Notes: generated from the letters alone by a model not told the origin. Shown: positions 31,782 through 40,944, numbered from the stretch's first letter. The stretch is DNA of 64,000 bases from an uncultured Opitutaceae bacterium (GCA_937902925.1 CALFNN010000070.1:186001-250000), one strand, 5' to 3'. Program-made: numbers and translations.

Positions 31782-32714
31782 GTGCGCGTGAGCAATCCGC
31801 CCGCCCCGACCGCCGTCGCCCCGCGACCACCCGCGGAAGCCTCCGCCCGGGCAGGCGCGCTGGCCGCGGCCCTCTGTTATTTCCTGTGGGGCCTGGTCCC
31901 CGTCTATTGGAAGCAGCTCGGCGCCGTCAACGCCGTCGAGCTCATCGCGCACCGGCACATCTGGTCGCTTGTGTTCGTGCTCGCGCTCGTGGCCGCGCAG
32001 GGCCGCCTCGGCGAAATCCACGCGGCGCTCGGCACCGCGCGACAAACCGGCCGTAATTTTCTCAGCGCGGTCCTGCTGACGGCGAACTGGCTCGTCTATG
32101 TCTGGGGCGTCAACACCGGCCACGTGATCGAAACGAGTCTCGGCTATTTCCTCGTGCCGCTGGTCAACGTCGCCGCGGGCCGCTTCGTGCTTCGCGAGCA
32201 TCTGCGCCGTCTGCAATGGGTCGCCATCGCGCTGGCGGCCACCGGCGTCGCGGTCCAGATCGCCGGCCTCGGCCGGCCGCCATGGATCGCGCTCGCCATC
32301 GCCGGTTCGTGGGGCGCCTACAGCCTGATGCGGAAACAATCGCCGCTCGGCTCGCTCACGGGCCTGACCGTGGAGACGTTGTTGCTCGCGCCGTTTGCCG
32401 TGGCGTTTCTGCTCTGGCAGCACCACACCGGCGCCGGCGCGCTCGGCCACGCGGACCGGTGGACGCACGCGCTTCTCCTCAGCTCCGGCGTGATCACGGC
32501 GATTCCGCTGTTGCTCTTCGCCTATGGCGCGCGGCGCATCCGGTTCTCGACACTCGGCCTGCTCCAATACATCGCGCCGTCCGCGCAGCTCGCCATCGGC
32601 CTGTGGGTTTATCACGAGCCGTTTTCCCACGCCCGGGCGTTCAGCTTCTTGTTCATCTGGGCCGGCCTCGCGCTCTACACCGTGGACAATCTGCTCGCGC
32701 AGCGGCGAAGGTAA
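31782..32714 (+). CDS. rarD: RarD/EamA-family membrane transporter
   Basis: Ten hydrophobic helices fill 310 residues. RarD-type signatures are present: ALCYFLWGLVPVYWKQL, VELIAHRHIWSLVF, LLTANWLVYVWGVN, HVIETSLGYFLVPLVNV and STLGLLQYIAPSAQLAIGLWVYHEP. The start is GTG (31782, or 31788 three codons in). RarD proteins belong to the drug/metabolite transporter superfamily, with mostly unproven substrates. No partner gene is nearby. Confidence 0.9.
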   Translation: MRVSNPPAPTAVAPRPPAEASARAGALAAALCYFLWGLVPVYWKQLGAVNAVELIAHRHIWSLVFVLALVAAQGRLGEIHAALGTARQTGRNFLSAVLLTANWLVYVWGVNTGHVIETSLGYFLVPLVNVAAGRFVLREHLRRLQWVAIALAATGVAVQIAGLGRPPWIALAIAGSWGAYSLMRKQSPLGSLTGLTVETLLLAPFAVAFLLWQHHTGAGALGHADRWTHALLLSSGVITAIPLLLFAYGARRIRFSTLGLLQYIAPSAQLAIGLWVYHEPFSHARAFSFLFIWAGLALYTVDNLLAQRRR

Positions 32715-32876
32715 GTGGCGGCGGGATTCCGGCCCGCGTCGGCCCAAAGACGGCGCTCCCGGGTTCCGAATTTCATTGCCGGCCCCGGGCGGCGACGGCA
32801 CGAGAAAGATACCGCCCCACCCCACGCGCGGCTGCTTTGCCGCCACGCTTTCCCGCGTCGTCACCGTTTCTCCACC

Positions 32877-33500
32877 ATGAAATTCCCGACCTTGCTGCTC
32901 CTGTCCCTGTGCACGTGCGCCACCGCCGCGACGCCGGCCACCCCGATCGACAACGACAAGGTGACCGCCTATGAGGAAACGCTTCAGCCGGCCGAAACCG
33001 AGAGCGGCGGCGGCGGGTTGCCCAACATCACGATTTTTCTCAACGACGGCATCATTCGGCACAGCCCGGCGACCGGGCCGGCGACCACCGCCGCGGTCAA
33101 GCGGGGCGAGGCGATTTTCCGCGGGCCGCGGGACGGGAAGATCACGGCCACCGGCCCGACGGGGATGCACCTTGTCCGGATCGAGTTTCATCATCCGGAA
33201 TCGAAGATCATGTGGGGCAAGAGCGGGTTTGCCCCCGACTACAAGATGCTCGTCGAAAACGGCTACGCCCGCACCTACGACATCCGCATCGCCGCGGGCA
33301 AGAGCGAGCCGATGCACTCGCACCACGACCGTGTCGTCATGTGCTTGTCGGGCGCCCAGCTGCGGCACGTGCTGCCGGACGGGAGCAAACAGGACTCGAG
33401 CATTGCGACCGGCCAATGTTTGTGGCGGCTCGGCCAGACCCACGAGGGCAACAATATCGGCCAGACGGATCTCTGGGTGATCGCCGTCGAGCCCAAGTAA
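32877..33500 (+). CDS. Secreted cupin-fold protein
   Basis: The ATG at 32877 starts a signal peptide (MKFPTLLLLSLCTCATAATPA); the open frame before it is not coding-like. Two similar halves can be seen. The C-terminal one has the cupin pattern YDIRIAAGKSEPMHSHHDRVVMCLSGAQLRHVLPDG with the metal-binding His cluster (HSHHD). The N-terminal half (GIIRHSPATGPATT, HLVRIEFHHPES) looks like a degenerate copy. It may bind a metal or a small ligand in the periplasm. The catalytic role is unknown. Confidence 0.78.
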   Translation: MKFPTLLLLSLCTCATAATPATPIDNDKVTAYEETLQPAETESGGGGLPNITIFLNDGIIRHSPATGPATTAAVKRGEAIFRGPRDGKITATGPTGMHLVRIEFHHPESKIMWGKSGFAPDYKMLVENGYARTYDIRIAAGKSEPMHSHHDRVVMCLSGAQLRHVLPDGSKQDSSIATGQCLWRLGQTHEGNNIGQTDLWVIAVEPK

Positions 33501-33546
33501 CCCGCGCGGACCGGCGCCGCCGCGCCGGGCGCGACAACGTTCCGCG

Positions 33547-36084
33547 CTAATCGTCGTCGTCCTGCTTCGGATGCGCCTTGAAAAACGCCGCACGCACCGG
33601 CGCGGGCATCGGCGCGTTCGCTCCGCGCACGCTGCGCCAGACAATTTCGTTGAGCTGGATGTCGTCGGCCTTGTCCGGCTCCGAGAAATCCATCCGGTTC
33701 GACTCGCGCGCCCCCCACGCAACGCGCGTGTTGACGGCGGTCAGGTCGACCTGCGCCGGTTGCGCCGTATAGGGCGCCAAATCGGTCCGGTCGGCAAACG
33801 AAGCCCACATCGGCATCGCCGCCGCGTCGAACTGCGACATCGGCTGCAGCCCGAGGACGAGCTCGATCGTGCGCAGCATGCTCGTCGTCGAATAGAGGGT
33901 GGAGTCGACCGCGTGGCGTTTCGTCCACGGGCTGACCACCAGCACGGGCATCCGGTGCGCGTCGACATGATCGGGACCGTTTTGCGCATCGTCCTCGAGC
34001 ACGAAAATCGCGGTGTCGGGCCAGAATTTCGAGTGCGACACGGCGTCGACGAGCCGGCCGAGCGCGGCGTCGTTTTCAGCCACCATCGCGGTCGGTGTCC
34101 GGGAGCCGGCGCGCGTGCCCACGGTGTGATCGCCCGGCAGCTGCACAACCTGGAGGCGCGGCATGTCGCCCTCGCGCTCGAAGCGTCGCAGCTCCGCGAC
34201 GAAGCGGTCCGCGCGCACGGTGTCGGGAATATCGGTGCTCCACGAGGGGTAGAGTTCGTCGACGTGCCCGCGCAGCACCGGCAGCGCCGCCCGCGCGGGT
34301 TTCTGCGGCGTCCCCTTGCCATCGAGCGTGAACTCCCCGTAGGTGCGGTAACTCACGCCCGCCTCGGCCGCGCGATTCCAGAGATAACCGTTGGCGGGAA
34401 AAGCCGCCGGGAAGCGGCCCTCGGCCGGATAGTCGTGCTTCTTGGTCTGCTTGTGCCCGTAGTTGAGCGGCCAGATCTTTTCCACGAAATCGGTCGCATA
34501 GGCCGCCATCGTCCACTCGTGGCCGTCCGCGCTGACCTCGCCGTCGGCGAAGAAATTATCGAGCAACACGAATTCCCGCGCGAGCGCGTGCGCGTTCGGC
34601 GTCACCTTCTCGCCAAAGAGGCACAGGTGCGGGTCGCCGTTGCCTTCCGCCAAGTCGCCCAGCACCTGATCGTAAGTCCGGTTTTCGCGCACGACGTAGA
34701 TCGCGTGCTTGATCGGTGAGGGGTCGCCGATCCGCGCCGGGATCGGGTTGCCCGGCGGGCGTTCGCCCCGCGGCACCAGCGTGGCGGCGAGCGGGCTGCA
34801 CGCATAGGCGATCTTCGTCCACGCCCCGAATTGCTCCGTGCGTTCGCCAGGCGCCGGCAGCGGAATGAACGTGATCGTGCCCTGCAACAGCCCGCCGATA
34901 TATTCCTGCAAATCGCGCGGCCGCGGATCGCCCGGAAACGTTCCGCGGGGATTGGCGGCGGCCGTAACCCCCTTGCCGTTGGCAACGAGCAGCGTCTTGC
35001 CGTCGCGGGTCACCCGCACACTGGTCGGATACCAGCCGACCGGGATGAAGCCGAGCGAGACCGCGTGTCCGGCCGAGGCGACATCGAACACCGCGACATT
35101 GTTCGCCCCGGCATCGGCCACGAACAGCAGCCCGCCGTCGGGCGAGAGCGCGACGCTGTTGGGCGTTGCACCCGGCGGCGAATTGGGGAACAGCGCCGCG
35201 GAGAGGGTCTCGGTGACGCGGCCGGTCGCCGTGTCGATCACGCTCACGGTATTCAAGTTCGCCTCGGCGACGAAAAGCCGGCCATCGCGGGCCAGCGCCA
35301 TCTCGTTCGGATGGGCGCCGACCGGCCACGTTGCGAGTTCGGCGCCGGTCTCCGCATCGAGCACCAGCACTGCCGACCGCGCCCAGAGACTCACGAACAC
35401 GCGCCGGCCGGCCGCATCCGGCAGGCAGGTATAGGGAAACGGCGCCGCCGGATCGTAGCCGCTGGGCAGACGCGCCTCATCGGCCGACATCTCCTCCCCG
35501 CCCTGCACCGCGCCCAGCGTGCGCGTCCACTGCGGAGCGCCGTCTTCGGCCGCGATTTTCTCCACGCGCTGACCCCAGACCTCGGCAATGTAGAGTGCCC
35601 GCCCGTCGGGCGACACAGCCAGCCCCGCGGGCACGCCCTTCTGTTGCACCGGCCGCAGCCGGAGTTCGCGGTGCGCCGAGAGATAACCGGCCTCAAAGTC
35701 GAACCCATGCACGACCTCCTGGCCTGCTCCGCTCGCGTAGAGCCGGCGGCCGTCGGGCGACCACGCGAGGCCGTAAAACGACTCCTCGATCGCGACTCGT
35801 GAGACCTCCCTGCCGGCCTTGAGGTCGAGGATCCGAACCTCATGCCGCCCCCAGCCGCTGTGCAGCACGGCGGCGAAGGCCCCGCTTGGATGCAACGCGA
35901 TGTTGACCGGAAAGTCACCGACCACGACCTGGCGCCCCACCGGCCGCAACGACCACTGGTTGGGCAGCAGCATCGAGCCGTCGGGCTGCAGTCCGGGCAG
36001 GACGGCCGCCGGTTTTTCCGGCGGCGGCGGGCTCGCACAGCCGGCGAGCGCACCGGCGAACGCAACGACAACGGACCATTTCAT
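33547..36084 (-). CDS. Lipoprotein with beta-propeller and phosphoesterase (phospholipase C-like) domain
   Basis: From the ATG at 36084 the protein is 845 residues with a lipobox in GALAGCASP. Residues ~30-420 form a YVTN/lactonase-type propeller (WSPDGRRLYASG, VSPDGRALYIAE, LSPDGGLLFVADAGANNVAVFD). From ~450 a phosphoesterase domain follows: IKHAIYVVRENRTYDQVLGD, LLDNFFADGEVSADGHEW, QLPGDHTVGTR, AIFVLEDDAQNGPDHVDAHRMP. This arrangement matches the alkaline-phosphatase-superfamily (PLC/acid phosphatase) proteins fused to propellers found in soil bacteria. It is envelope-anchored and probably hydrolyses phosphate esters or phospholipids. Confidence 0.88.
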   Translation of the reverse strand: MKWSVVVAFAGALAGCASPPPPEKPAAVLPGLQPDGSMLLPNQWSLRPVGRQVVVGDFPVNIALHPSGAFAAVLHSGWGRHEVRILDLKAGREVSRVAIEESFYGLAWSPDGRRLYASGAGQEVVHGFDFEAGYLSAHRELRLRPVQQKGVPAGLAVSPDGRALYIAEVWGQRVEKIAAEDGAPQWTRTLGAVQGGEEMSADEARLPSGYDPAAPFPYTCLPDAAGRRVFVSLWARSAVLVLDAETGAELATWPVGAHPNEMALARDGRLFVAEANLNTVSVIDTATGRVTETLSAALFPNSPPGATPNSVALSPDGGLLFVADAGANNVAVFDVASAGHAVSLGFIPVGWYPTSVRVTRDGKTLLVANGKGVTAAANPRGTFPGDPRPRDLQEYIGGLLQGTITFIPLPAPGERTEQFGAWTKIAYACSPLAATLVPRGERPPGNPIPARIGDPSPIKHAIYVVRENRTYDQVLGDLAEGNGDPHLCLFGEKVTPNAHALAREFVLLDNFFADGEVSADGHEWTMAAYATDFVEKIWPLNYGHKQTKKHDYPAEGRFPAAFPANGYLWNRAAEAGVSYRTYGEFTLDGKGTPQKPARAALPVLRGHVDELYPSWSTDIPDTVRADRFVAELRRFEREGDMPRLQVVQLPGDHTVGTRAGSRTPTAMVAENDAALGRLVDAVSHSKFWPDTAIFVLEDDAQNGPDHVDAHRMPVLVVSPWTKRHAVDSTLYSTTSMLRTIELVLGLQPMSQFDAAAMPMWASFADRTDLAPYTAQPAQVDLTAVNTRVAWGARESNRMDFSEPDKADDIQLNEIVWRSVRGANAPMPAPVRAAFFKAHPKQDDDD

Positions 36085-36143
36085 GCCGGCCAAGGTAACG
36101 GATTCGGGTGCGACGGCGAGCCAGTGTCCGTTACATTACCGCG

Positions 36144-36608
36144 TCACTCGTGCTTGATATCGAGGAGCTCGATCTCGAACACCAGCGTGGCGTCGCGGGG
36201 AATCTTCGGGGGCTGGCCGCGCGAACCGTAGGCCAGCTCCGGCGGAATGATCACGAGGCGCTTTTCGCCGAGCTTCATCATCGGCAGGATCTGATCCCAG
36301 CCATCGATCACCATCTGACGGCCAACGCGAAACGTAAACGGATGGTCGCGATCCTCGGTCTGGTCGAAAATCTCGCCGTGGAGCAGTTTGCCGACATAGA
36401 GCACGTCAATTTTGTCGCCGGGCTTGGGCGAGTCGCCGTGGCCCTCTTTCAGGACGACGTAGCGGATGCTGGTGCTGGTTTTTTTCGCGTCGGGCCAGGT
36501 CTTTTCGACGTAGTCGACATCGTCGGGCGGCAGTCTCTCGCGCTGGGCACGCAGCGCCGGCGCCACCACCACAGCGAACAAAAACAGGATCAATTGGGCG
36601 AAACGCAT
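36144..36608 (-). CDS. FKBP-type peptidyl-prolyl isomerase, exported
   Basis: The 154-residue protein has a signal peptide (MRFAQLILFLFAVVVAPALRAQ) and an FKBP domain: GDKIDVLYVGKLLHGEIFDQT, FTFRVGRQMVIDGWDQILPMMKLGEKRLVIIPPELAYGSRG and ATLVFEIELLDIK. Nearly all binding-pocket positions (Y, F, D, V-I, W, Y) are in place. It assists folding in the periplasm. It is divergent from the dehydrogenase gene with only 48 bp between the starts, most of it an ATCCGTG-type repeat. Confidence 0.94.
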   Translation of the reverse strand: MRFAQLILFLFAVVVAPALRAQRERLPPDDVDYVEKTWPDAKKTSTSIRYVVLKEGHGDSPKPGDKIDVLYVGKLLHGEIFDQTEDRDHPFTFRVGRQMVIDGWDQILPMMKLGEKRLVIIPPELAYGSRGQPPKIPRDATLVFEIELLDIKHE

Positions 36609-36610
36609 GG

Positions 36611-36650
36611 TTTATCCGTGCCATCCGGTTCATCTCTGGTCAAAGAATTT
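36611..36650. repeat. Dispersed ATCCGTG-type repeat, copy 2
   Basis: TTATCCGTGCCATCCGGTTC and the following CATCTCTGGTCAAAG match 14300-14338. The copy fills the whole gap between two divergent genes, so it must include or coincide with their promoters. Confidence 0.6.
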
Positions 36651-36656
36651 TCCACC

Positions 36657-37631
36657 ATGAGCGCCCTGCCCCTCGTCGTCATTCTTTGCCCGAAGGAGTT
36701 CCGGTTCACCGATCACACCGCGACCATCGAGGCGCCGTTCCTGGCCGGCGTCGCCGAGCTGAAAACGGTGTGGCTGGAGTTCAACGCACCCTTTCCCGAC
36801 GAGGTGCTCGGCGCCGCCGCGATCATCCTGTGGCACGGTCCGCTCGTCGACGCCGGCGTCGTTGCCCGCCTGCGCCATTGCCGCGCCATCATCCGCAATG
36901 GCGTCGGCTTCGACAGCGTCGACACGGTCGCGGCGGCCAAGGCGGGGATCGCCGTGTGCAACGTCCCCGACTACGGCACCGAGGAAGTCGCCGACCACGC
37001 CCTTGCGCTCACGCTCGCGCTCTACCGGCAGTTGTTTCCCCTCGACGCCGAGGCGAAACGGCTCGGGTGGAAAATCGACGTCGCGGCGAAGATGCGCCGG
37101 CTCCGCACGCAGACCTTCGGGATCGTCGGCCTCGGCCGGATCGGCACCGCGGCCGCGCTGCGCGCGAAGGCGTTCGGTTTCCGGGTCGCGTTCTTCGACC
37201 CTTACGCGCCCACCGGGACCCACAAGGCGGTCGGCATCGAGCGGGTCGGCTCCCTCGGCGAGCTGCTGAAAATATCCGACACCATCTCGATCCATTGCCC
37301 GCTCTCCGCCGAGACGCGCGGCATGATCGGCGAAAGTGAGATCGCGCGGATGAAGCCGGGCTCCTTCCTGGTCAACACCGCGCGCGGCGACATCGTGCAA
37401 AAAGCTCCGGTCTTCGCCGCGCTTCGGTCCGGTCATCTCGCGGGCGCCGGCCTCGATGTCGTCGAGGCGGAACCGCTCCGCACCGCCGGGGAGGCGGCGA
37501 CCCCCAACCTGATCGTGACCTGCCACGCCGCGTTCTGCAGTCCCGAGGGGATGGTCGAGATGCGCAGCACGTCCGCCAAAATCGCCCGCGCCGCCGTTCT
37601 CGGCGAACAGGTTTGGAACCGGGTGAACTGA
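36657..37631 (+). CDS. D-isomer-specific 2-hydroxyacid dehydrogenase (CtBP-like)
   Basis: The 324-residue enzyme has the NAD-binding core TFGIVGLGRIGTAAALRAKAFGF (GxGxxG) and the catalytic set: Arg in NTARGDIVQ, Glu in DVVEAEPL, and a His in the VTCHAAFCSPE segment. The C-terminus matches the C-terminal-binding-protein subgroup (VGIERV.SLGELLK.SD.ISIHCPLS). It would oxidise or reduce a 2-hydroxyacid in the cytoplasm; the substrate cannot be predicted. The ATG at 36657 gives a normal family length; an open frame upstream runs through the FKBP gene and is shadow. Confidence 0.9.
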   Translation: MSALPLVVILCPKEFRFTDHTATIEAPFLAGVAELKTVWLEFNAPFPDEVLGAAAIILWHGPLVDAGVVARLRHCRAIIRNGVGFDSVDTVAAAKAGIAVCNVPDYGTEEVADHALALTLALYRQLFPLDAEAKRLGWKIDVAAKMRRLRTQTFGIVGLGRIGTAAALRAKAFGFRVAFFDPYAPTGTHKAVGIERVGSLGELLKISDTISIHCPLSAETRGMIGESEIARMKPGSFLVNTARGDIVQKAPVFAALRSGHLAGAGLDVVEAEPLRTAGEAATPNLIVTCHAAFCSPEGMVEMRSTSAKIARAAVLGEQVWNRVN

Positions 37632-37641
37632 GATCGCCCGG

Positions 37642-38256
37642 TCAAAGACCGGCGTGGCCGCGGATCGCCTCGTGCCCCGCCACGAGCGCCAGCGCCCGGT
37701 GGAGCAGCGTCTTCCCGGGCTCCATCCGGTGCCACGGTGACGCGCCCGACGGATGCGGCAGCGGAATGCAGTCGGTCGCATGGCCGCGATAGACGATCGG
37801 GAATTTTTTTCCGATCACGTCGTTGAGCGGCGCCGGCTCCATGAACTGCGCAATCGCAAGCTTGCCGACCGGCAACACCAGCGCGGGCTTCAAGAGCGCG
37901 AACTCCCGCTCGAGCCAGACCGAACAATTCGCGATTTCCTCGGGCGCCGGCACCCGGTCGCCGCCCTCGGGGCGTTTTCCCGGGAAGCAGCGGCAGACCG
38001 CGGCAAAGTAGATCCGGTCGCGCACCTCGTCCTCGCTCCAATCGAGCGATGCGTGAAACCACTTGAAGAGCGTCTTGCCCGCGGTCCAGGCAAACGGCCG
38101 GCCGAGCTTCGGCTCCTTGTCGCCCGGCGCCTGGCCGACGAGCAGCACCTTGCCCGCAACCGGCCGCCCGACCACCACCGGCGGGTGCATCCGCGGGCAG
38201 CGGTCGCACGCGCGGAGCGCGGCAAGATGTTTTCCGACGGCGGCGCTCGTGGGCAT
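37642..38256 (-). CDS. Uracil-DNA glycosylase-superfamily protein with Fe-S-type cysteines
   Basis: The 204-residue protein has motif A VLLVGQAPGDKEPKLGRPF, with the family 4/5 GxAPG core, and a C-terminal PLPHPSGASPW motif in the position of the HPS loop. Cysteines in CDRCPRM (17, 20) and CRCFPGKRP are placed as in 4Fe-4S UDGs. It would remove uracil or a related damaged base from DNA. It differs enough from classic family 4 (GEAPG..E) that the exact substrate is uncertain. Confidence 0.85.
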   Translation of the reverse strand: MPTSAAVGKHLAALRACDRCPRMHPPVVVGRPVAGKVLLVGQAPGDKEPKLGRPFAWTAGKTLFKWFHASLDWSEDEVRDRIYFAAVCRCFPGKRPEGGDRVPAPEEIANCSVWLEREFALLKPALVLPVGKLAIAQFMEPAPLNDVIGKKFPIVYRGHATDCIPLPHPSGASPWHRMEPGKTLLHRALALVAGHEAIRGHAGL

Positions 38257-38431
38257 GGCTCTCCGCTGTCAGACATCTCCCCGCGCTGCGACGCCAAATT
38301 CCGCCCGGGGCACTGTCAACCAATAGTTGACAACCGATTTCGGGTTTCCGCCTGAAGGGGTCGCGGAGCGCCTCCCATAGGGGACACTTCCCGGGCCACT
38401 TGGCATCGATCCGGTCCGCACCGGCGGATGG

Positions 38432-39655
38432 TCACCGCCGGCCGCGGTAGCGATTAAAGCTTCCCTTGTGGCGGATCTGGCCGGGCAGGCTGCCGTGACC
38501 GCGCTGATGGGCCGGCTCAACCGTGCGCGCGACGAAGGCCCGGTAGGGAAAGCCCTCGAGCCGCAACTCCGGAATCTTCGCGCCGATGAACCGCTGGATG
38601 TCACGGATGTCGCCGGCGTTCTCCGGCGTCACCAGCGTGAACGCGTCGCCCACGGCCTGCGCCCGACCCGTGCGGCCGATGCGGTGCACGTAGTCCTCGG
38701 GTTTTTCCGGCACATCGTAGTTGATGACGTGCGAGACACCCGCGACGTCGATCCCACGCGCCGCGATATCGGTCGCAACCATCACCTCGTATTTGCCGCT
38801 TTTGAAACCGGCGAGCGCCTCGATGCGCTGGTTCTGCGACCGGTTCGCGTGCAGGACGGCGACGGAGTGATTCGCCGCCTTGAGGCGGCGGGCGATCTTG
38901 TCGGCACCGTGCTTGGTGCGGGAGAACACCAGCACGCTGTCGAAGTCGGTCTTGGCCAGGAGCGCCTCGAGCAGGTCGAATTTTTGATCGGCGGCGACGG
39001 GATAGAGCGCGTGTTTCACCGACTCGTTGACCGAGCGATTGATGCCCACCTCGACGCGCGTCGGGTTGCGCAGCGCGAATGAGGCCACCGCCTGGATTTC
39101 CGGCGGCACGGTGGCGGAGAAAAACAACGTCTGCCGTTCGCGCGGGCAGCGCGCGATGATATCCTTGACGACCGGCAGGAAACCCATGTCGAGCATCCGG
39201 TCGACCTCGTCGAGGACGAGGATGGTGATGTCGCGGAGATTGATTTCGCCGGTCTTGAGATAGTCCACCAACCGCCCCGGCGTGGCGACGAGGACGTCGA
39301 CCCCGCGTTTGAGTTCCTGCCGCTGGAGTCCATAGCCGACGCCGCCAAAGATGGCGACTGTGCGGAGATCGGTGAAGCGTGCGAAATCGCGGAAAGCGGT
39401 CTCGACCTGCGCCGCGAGTTCGCGGGTGGGCTCGAGCACGAGCACGCGGACGCGGCCGTGCTGGCCGAGGCGGGTGAGGATGGGCAGCGCGAAGGCCGCG
39501 GTCTTGCCGGTGCCGGTTTGCGCGGAACCGATGAGGTCGCCGCCGCCGAGGACGACGGGAATGGCGCGAAGCTGGATGGGCGTGGGATCGGTATAGCCGG
39601 CCGCCTGCACGCCACGAAGGACGTTGTCGGAGAGATGAAGAGCTTTAAAAGGCAT
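38432..39655 (-). CDS. rhlE: DEAD-box-type RNA helicase, RhlE-like (DEVD motif)
   Basis: The 407-residue protein has the RhlE order: Q motif (YTDPTPIQLRAIPVVL), Walker A SAQTGTGKTAAF, PTRELAAQ, TPGRL, motif II as DEVD (LVLDEVDRMLDMGF) instead of DEAD, SAT (FFSATVPPE), ARGIDV and HRIGRTGR. The tail is short and basic (HQRGHGSLPGQIRHKGSFNRYRGRR), probably for RNA contact. It is likely active in ribosome assembly or RNA turnover, especially in the cold, which suits the nearby cold-type RRM protein on the same strand. Confidence 0.93.
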   Translation of the reverse strand: MPFKALHLSDNVLRGVQAAGYTDPTPIQLRAIPVVLGGGDLIGSAQTGTGKTAAFALPILTRLGQHGRVRVLVLEPTRELAAQVETAFRDFARFTDLRTVAIFGGVGYGLQRQELKRGVDVLVATPGRLVDYLKTGEINLRDITILVLDEVDRMLDMGFLPVVKDIIARCPRERQTLFFSATVPPEIQAVASFALRNPTRVEVGINRSVNESVKHALYPVAADQKFDLLEALLAKTDFDSVLVFSRTKHGADKIARRLKAANHSVAVLHANRSQNQRIEALAGFKSGKYEVMVATDIAARGIDVAGVSHVINYDVPEKPEDYVHRIGRTGRAQAVGDAFTLVTPENAGDIRDIQRFIGAKIPELRLEGFPYRAFVARTVEPAHQRGHGSLPGQIRHKGSFNRYRGRR

Positions 39656-39667
39656 GATTGACTTGGT

Positions 39668-39765
39668 TTGTCATTCTGAGCGCAGCGAAGAATCCCATGG
39701 GACACCCGATGCTCTGGGCAGAAGCGTGGCTCCTGCTGGATTCCTCGCTCCGCTCAGAATGACAA
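39668..39765. repeat. Inverted repeat of the TGTCATTCTGAGCG family
   Basis: Arms of about 28 bp (39668-39695 and 39738-39765, two mismatches) start and end with the perfect 14-mer TGTCATTCTGAGCG and its complement, around a ~40 nt spacer. The sequence is known to me as a phrase scattered through many bacterial genomes and looks like a small non-autonomous mobile element. It lies upstream of the helicase and downstream of the RRM gene terminator. Confidence 0.8.
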
Positions 39766-39795
39766 GCGAAGGAAGCTGCCATGCGGCAGGGATAA

Positions 39796-39830
39796 ATAGA
39801 AAAGGACGGAGCCCCAAAGGAGCTCCGTCC
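39796..39830 (-). terminator. Rho-independent terminator of the RRM gene
   Basis: On the minus strand the 9 bp stem (39830-39822 with 39812-39804, loop of 9) is followed by TTTTCTATTT (39803-39794). It is 31 bp beyond the stop of the RRM gene. Confidence 0.85.
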
Positions 39831-39860
39831 CTCGAAAATCAGTTCGTTAGTGCGAAGCGA

Positions 39861-40238
39861 TTAGTAACGGCGCTCGCCGCGATCGCGGCCGCCACCGCCA
39901 CCGAAGCCGCCGCGGCCACCGCCGCCGCCGCCACCGCCGAAGCCACGACCGCCGCCGCCGCCGCCGAAGCCGCCACCCGGGCGCTCTTCCTTGGGACGGG
40001 CCTCATTGACGGTGAGCTGACGGCCGCCGAGATCGGTGCCATTCAGTTTTTCCGCCGCGGCCTTGGCCTCATCGGCCGTGCCCATGGTGACGAATGCGAA
40101 GCCGCGCGGGCGGCCGGTCATCTTGTCCATGGCGACGTAAACGTCGGTCACGGCGCCGAACTGGCCGAAGGCGGCGCGCAGCTCGTCCTCGGTGGTCTTG
40201 AAGGACAAATTGCCGACGTATAGTTTGGAGTTACTCAT
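39861..40238 (-). CDS. Small RRM-type RNA-binding protein with Gly-rich tail
   Basis: From the ATG at 40238 ([20 protein letters not shown]) the protein is 125 residues. It is one RNA-recognition motif with RNP2 LYVGNL and RNP1 RGFAFVTM, followed by a Gly/Arg tail made of FGGGGG repeats. This is the type of the cyanobacterial Rbp and other bacterial cold-induced RRM proteins. It would bind RNA and may help in the cold. A long gap upstream (about 200 bp) could hold a structured leader. An in-frame start at 40304 adds 22 residues unlike the family. Confidence 0.93.
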   Translation of the reverse strand: MSNSKLYVGNLSFKTTEDELRAAFGQFGAVTDVYVAMDKMTGRPRGFAFVTMGTADEAKAAAEKLNGTDLGGRQLTVNEARPKEERPGGGFGGGGGGRGFGGGGGGGGRGGFGGGGGRDRGERRY

Positions 40239-40439
40239 GTGATGTCTCGTAGATCCTTCGTCTGCTGCCAGGTCCGTTCCCAACGCGGGTTTCGAAATCA
40301 TCACTTAAGCCAAACGCTCAGCCAACGACTCACCAGATACTGTCGCCTAACGCTATCTCTAACGATCGGCGGCCTAAGACGCACGGGCGGGGGGTGAACG
40401 CAAGGGAATTCGGGACCACACGCCCGGCGGACGCCCGGT

Positions 40440-40853
40440 TCAGATGGAGTATTTGGCCCGGACGTCGTTCGGCAGCGCAGTCGACCGGCCGGTCGCGAGC
40501 GTTACCAGGGTGTAGTCGCAAAACCCTTCGCAAACGCGCTTTGCCGTCGGTCGCTTGTCGATCTCGAACGCCACGCGGCAGCCGGTTTCCGTAAAGTGCT
40601 CGATCCAGCAACGCACCGTCATCCGGTCGCCCCAGCCGAGCGGCCGCTTGAAGTGAATTGTCGCCGACACCATGAACCAGCCGAATCCGCGGTCGGCGAA
40701 CGCCTGCATCGACATGCCGTAATTCTTTTCCATCTGCTCGAATCGCGCCGCGAGCACGTAATCGAGATAGCGCGTCGAGTGCACATGCTGGTAGAGGTCG
40801 ATATCGTCGGGACGAACGGCGAGCTCGGTTTCGAATTTGGAAAAGACGTTCAT
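40440..40853 (-). CDS. Acyl-CoA thioesterase, 4HBT hotdog fold
   Basis: The ATG at 40853 (MNVFSKFETELAVRPDDIDLYQHVHSTRYLDYVLAARFEQM) gives 137 residues. The motif DDIDLYQHVHSTRYLDY is the 4HBT active-site region with the Asp of the family. SATIHFKRPLGWGDRMTVRCWI completes the hotdog strand pattern. It hydrolyses an acyl-CoA or acyl-ACP thioester; the substrate is unknown. Confidence 0.88.
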   Translation of the reverse strand: MNVFSKFETELAVRPDDIDLYQHVHSTRYLDYVLAARFEQMEKNYGMSMQAFADRGFGWFMVSATIHFKRPLGWGDRMTVRCWIEHFTETGCRVAFEIDKRPTAKRVCEGFCDYTLVTLATGRSTALPNDVRAKYSI

Positions 40854-40944
40854 GAAAACGTGGCTGTCAGGAAAGCAGCAACCCATCCTTGCATGCGACG
40901 CCTTTTTCCCGCTTTTCCTGAACTCCCATCGTCCGGCCGGTTCG

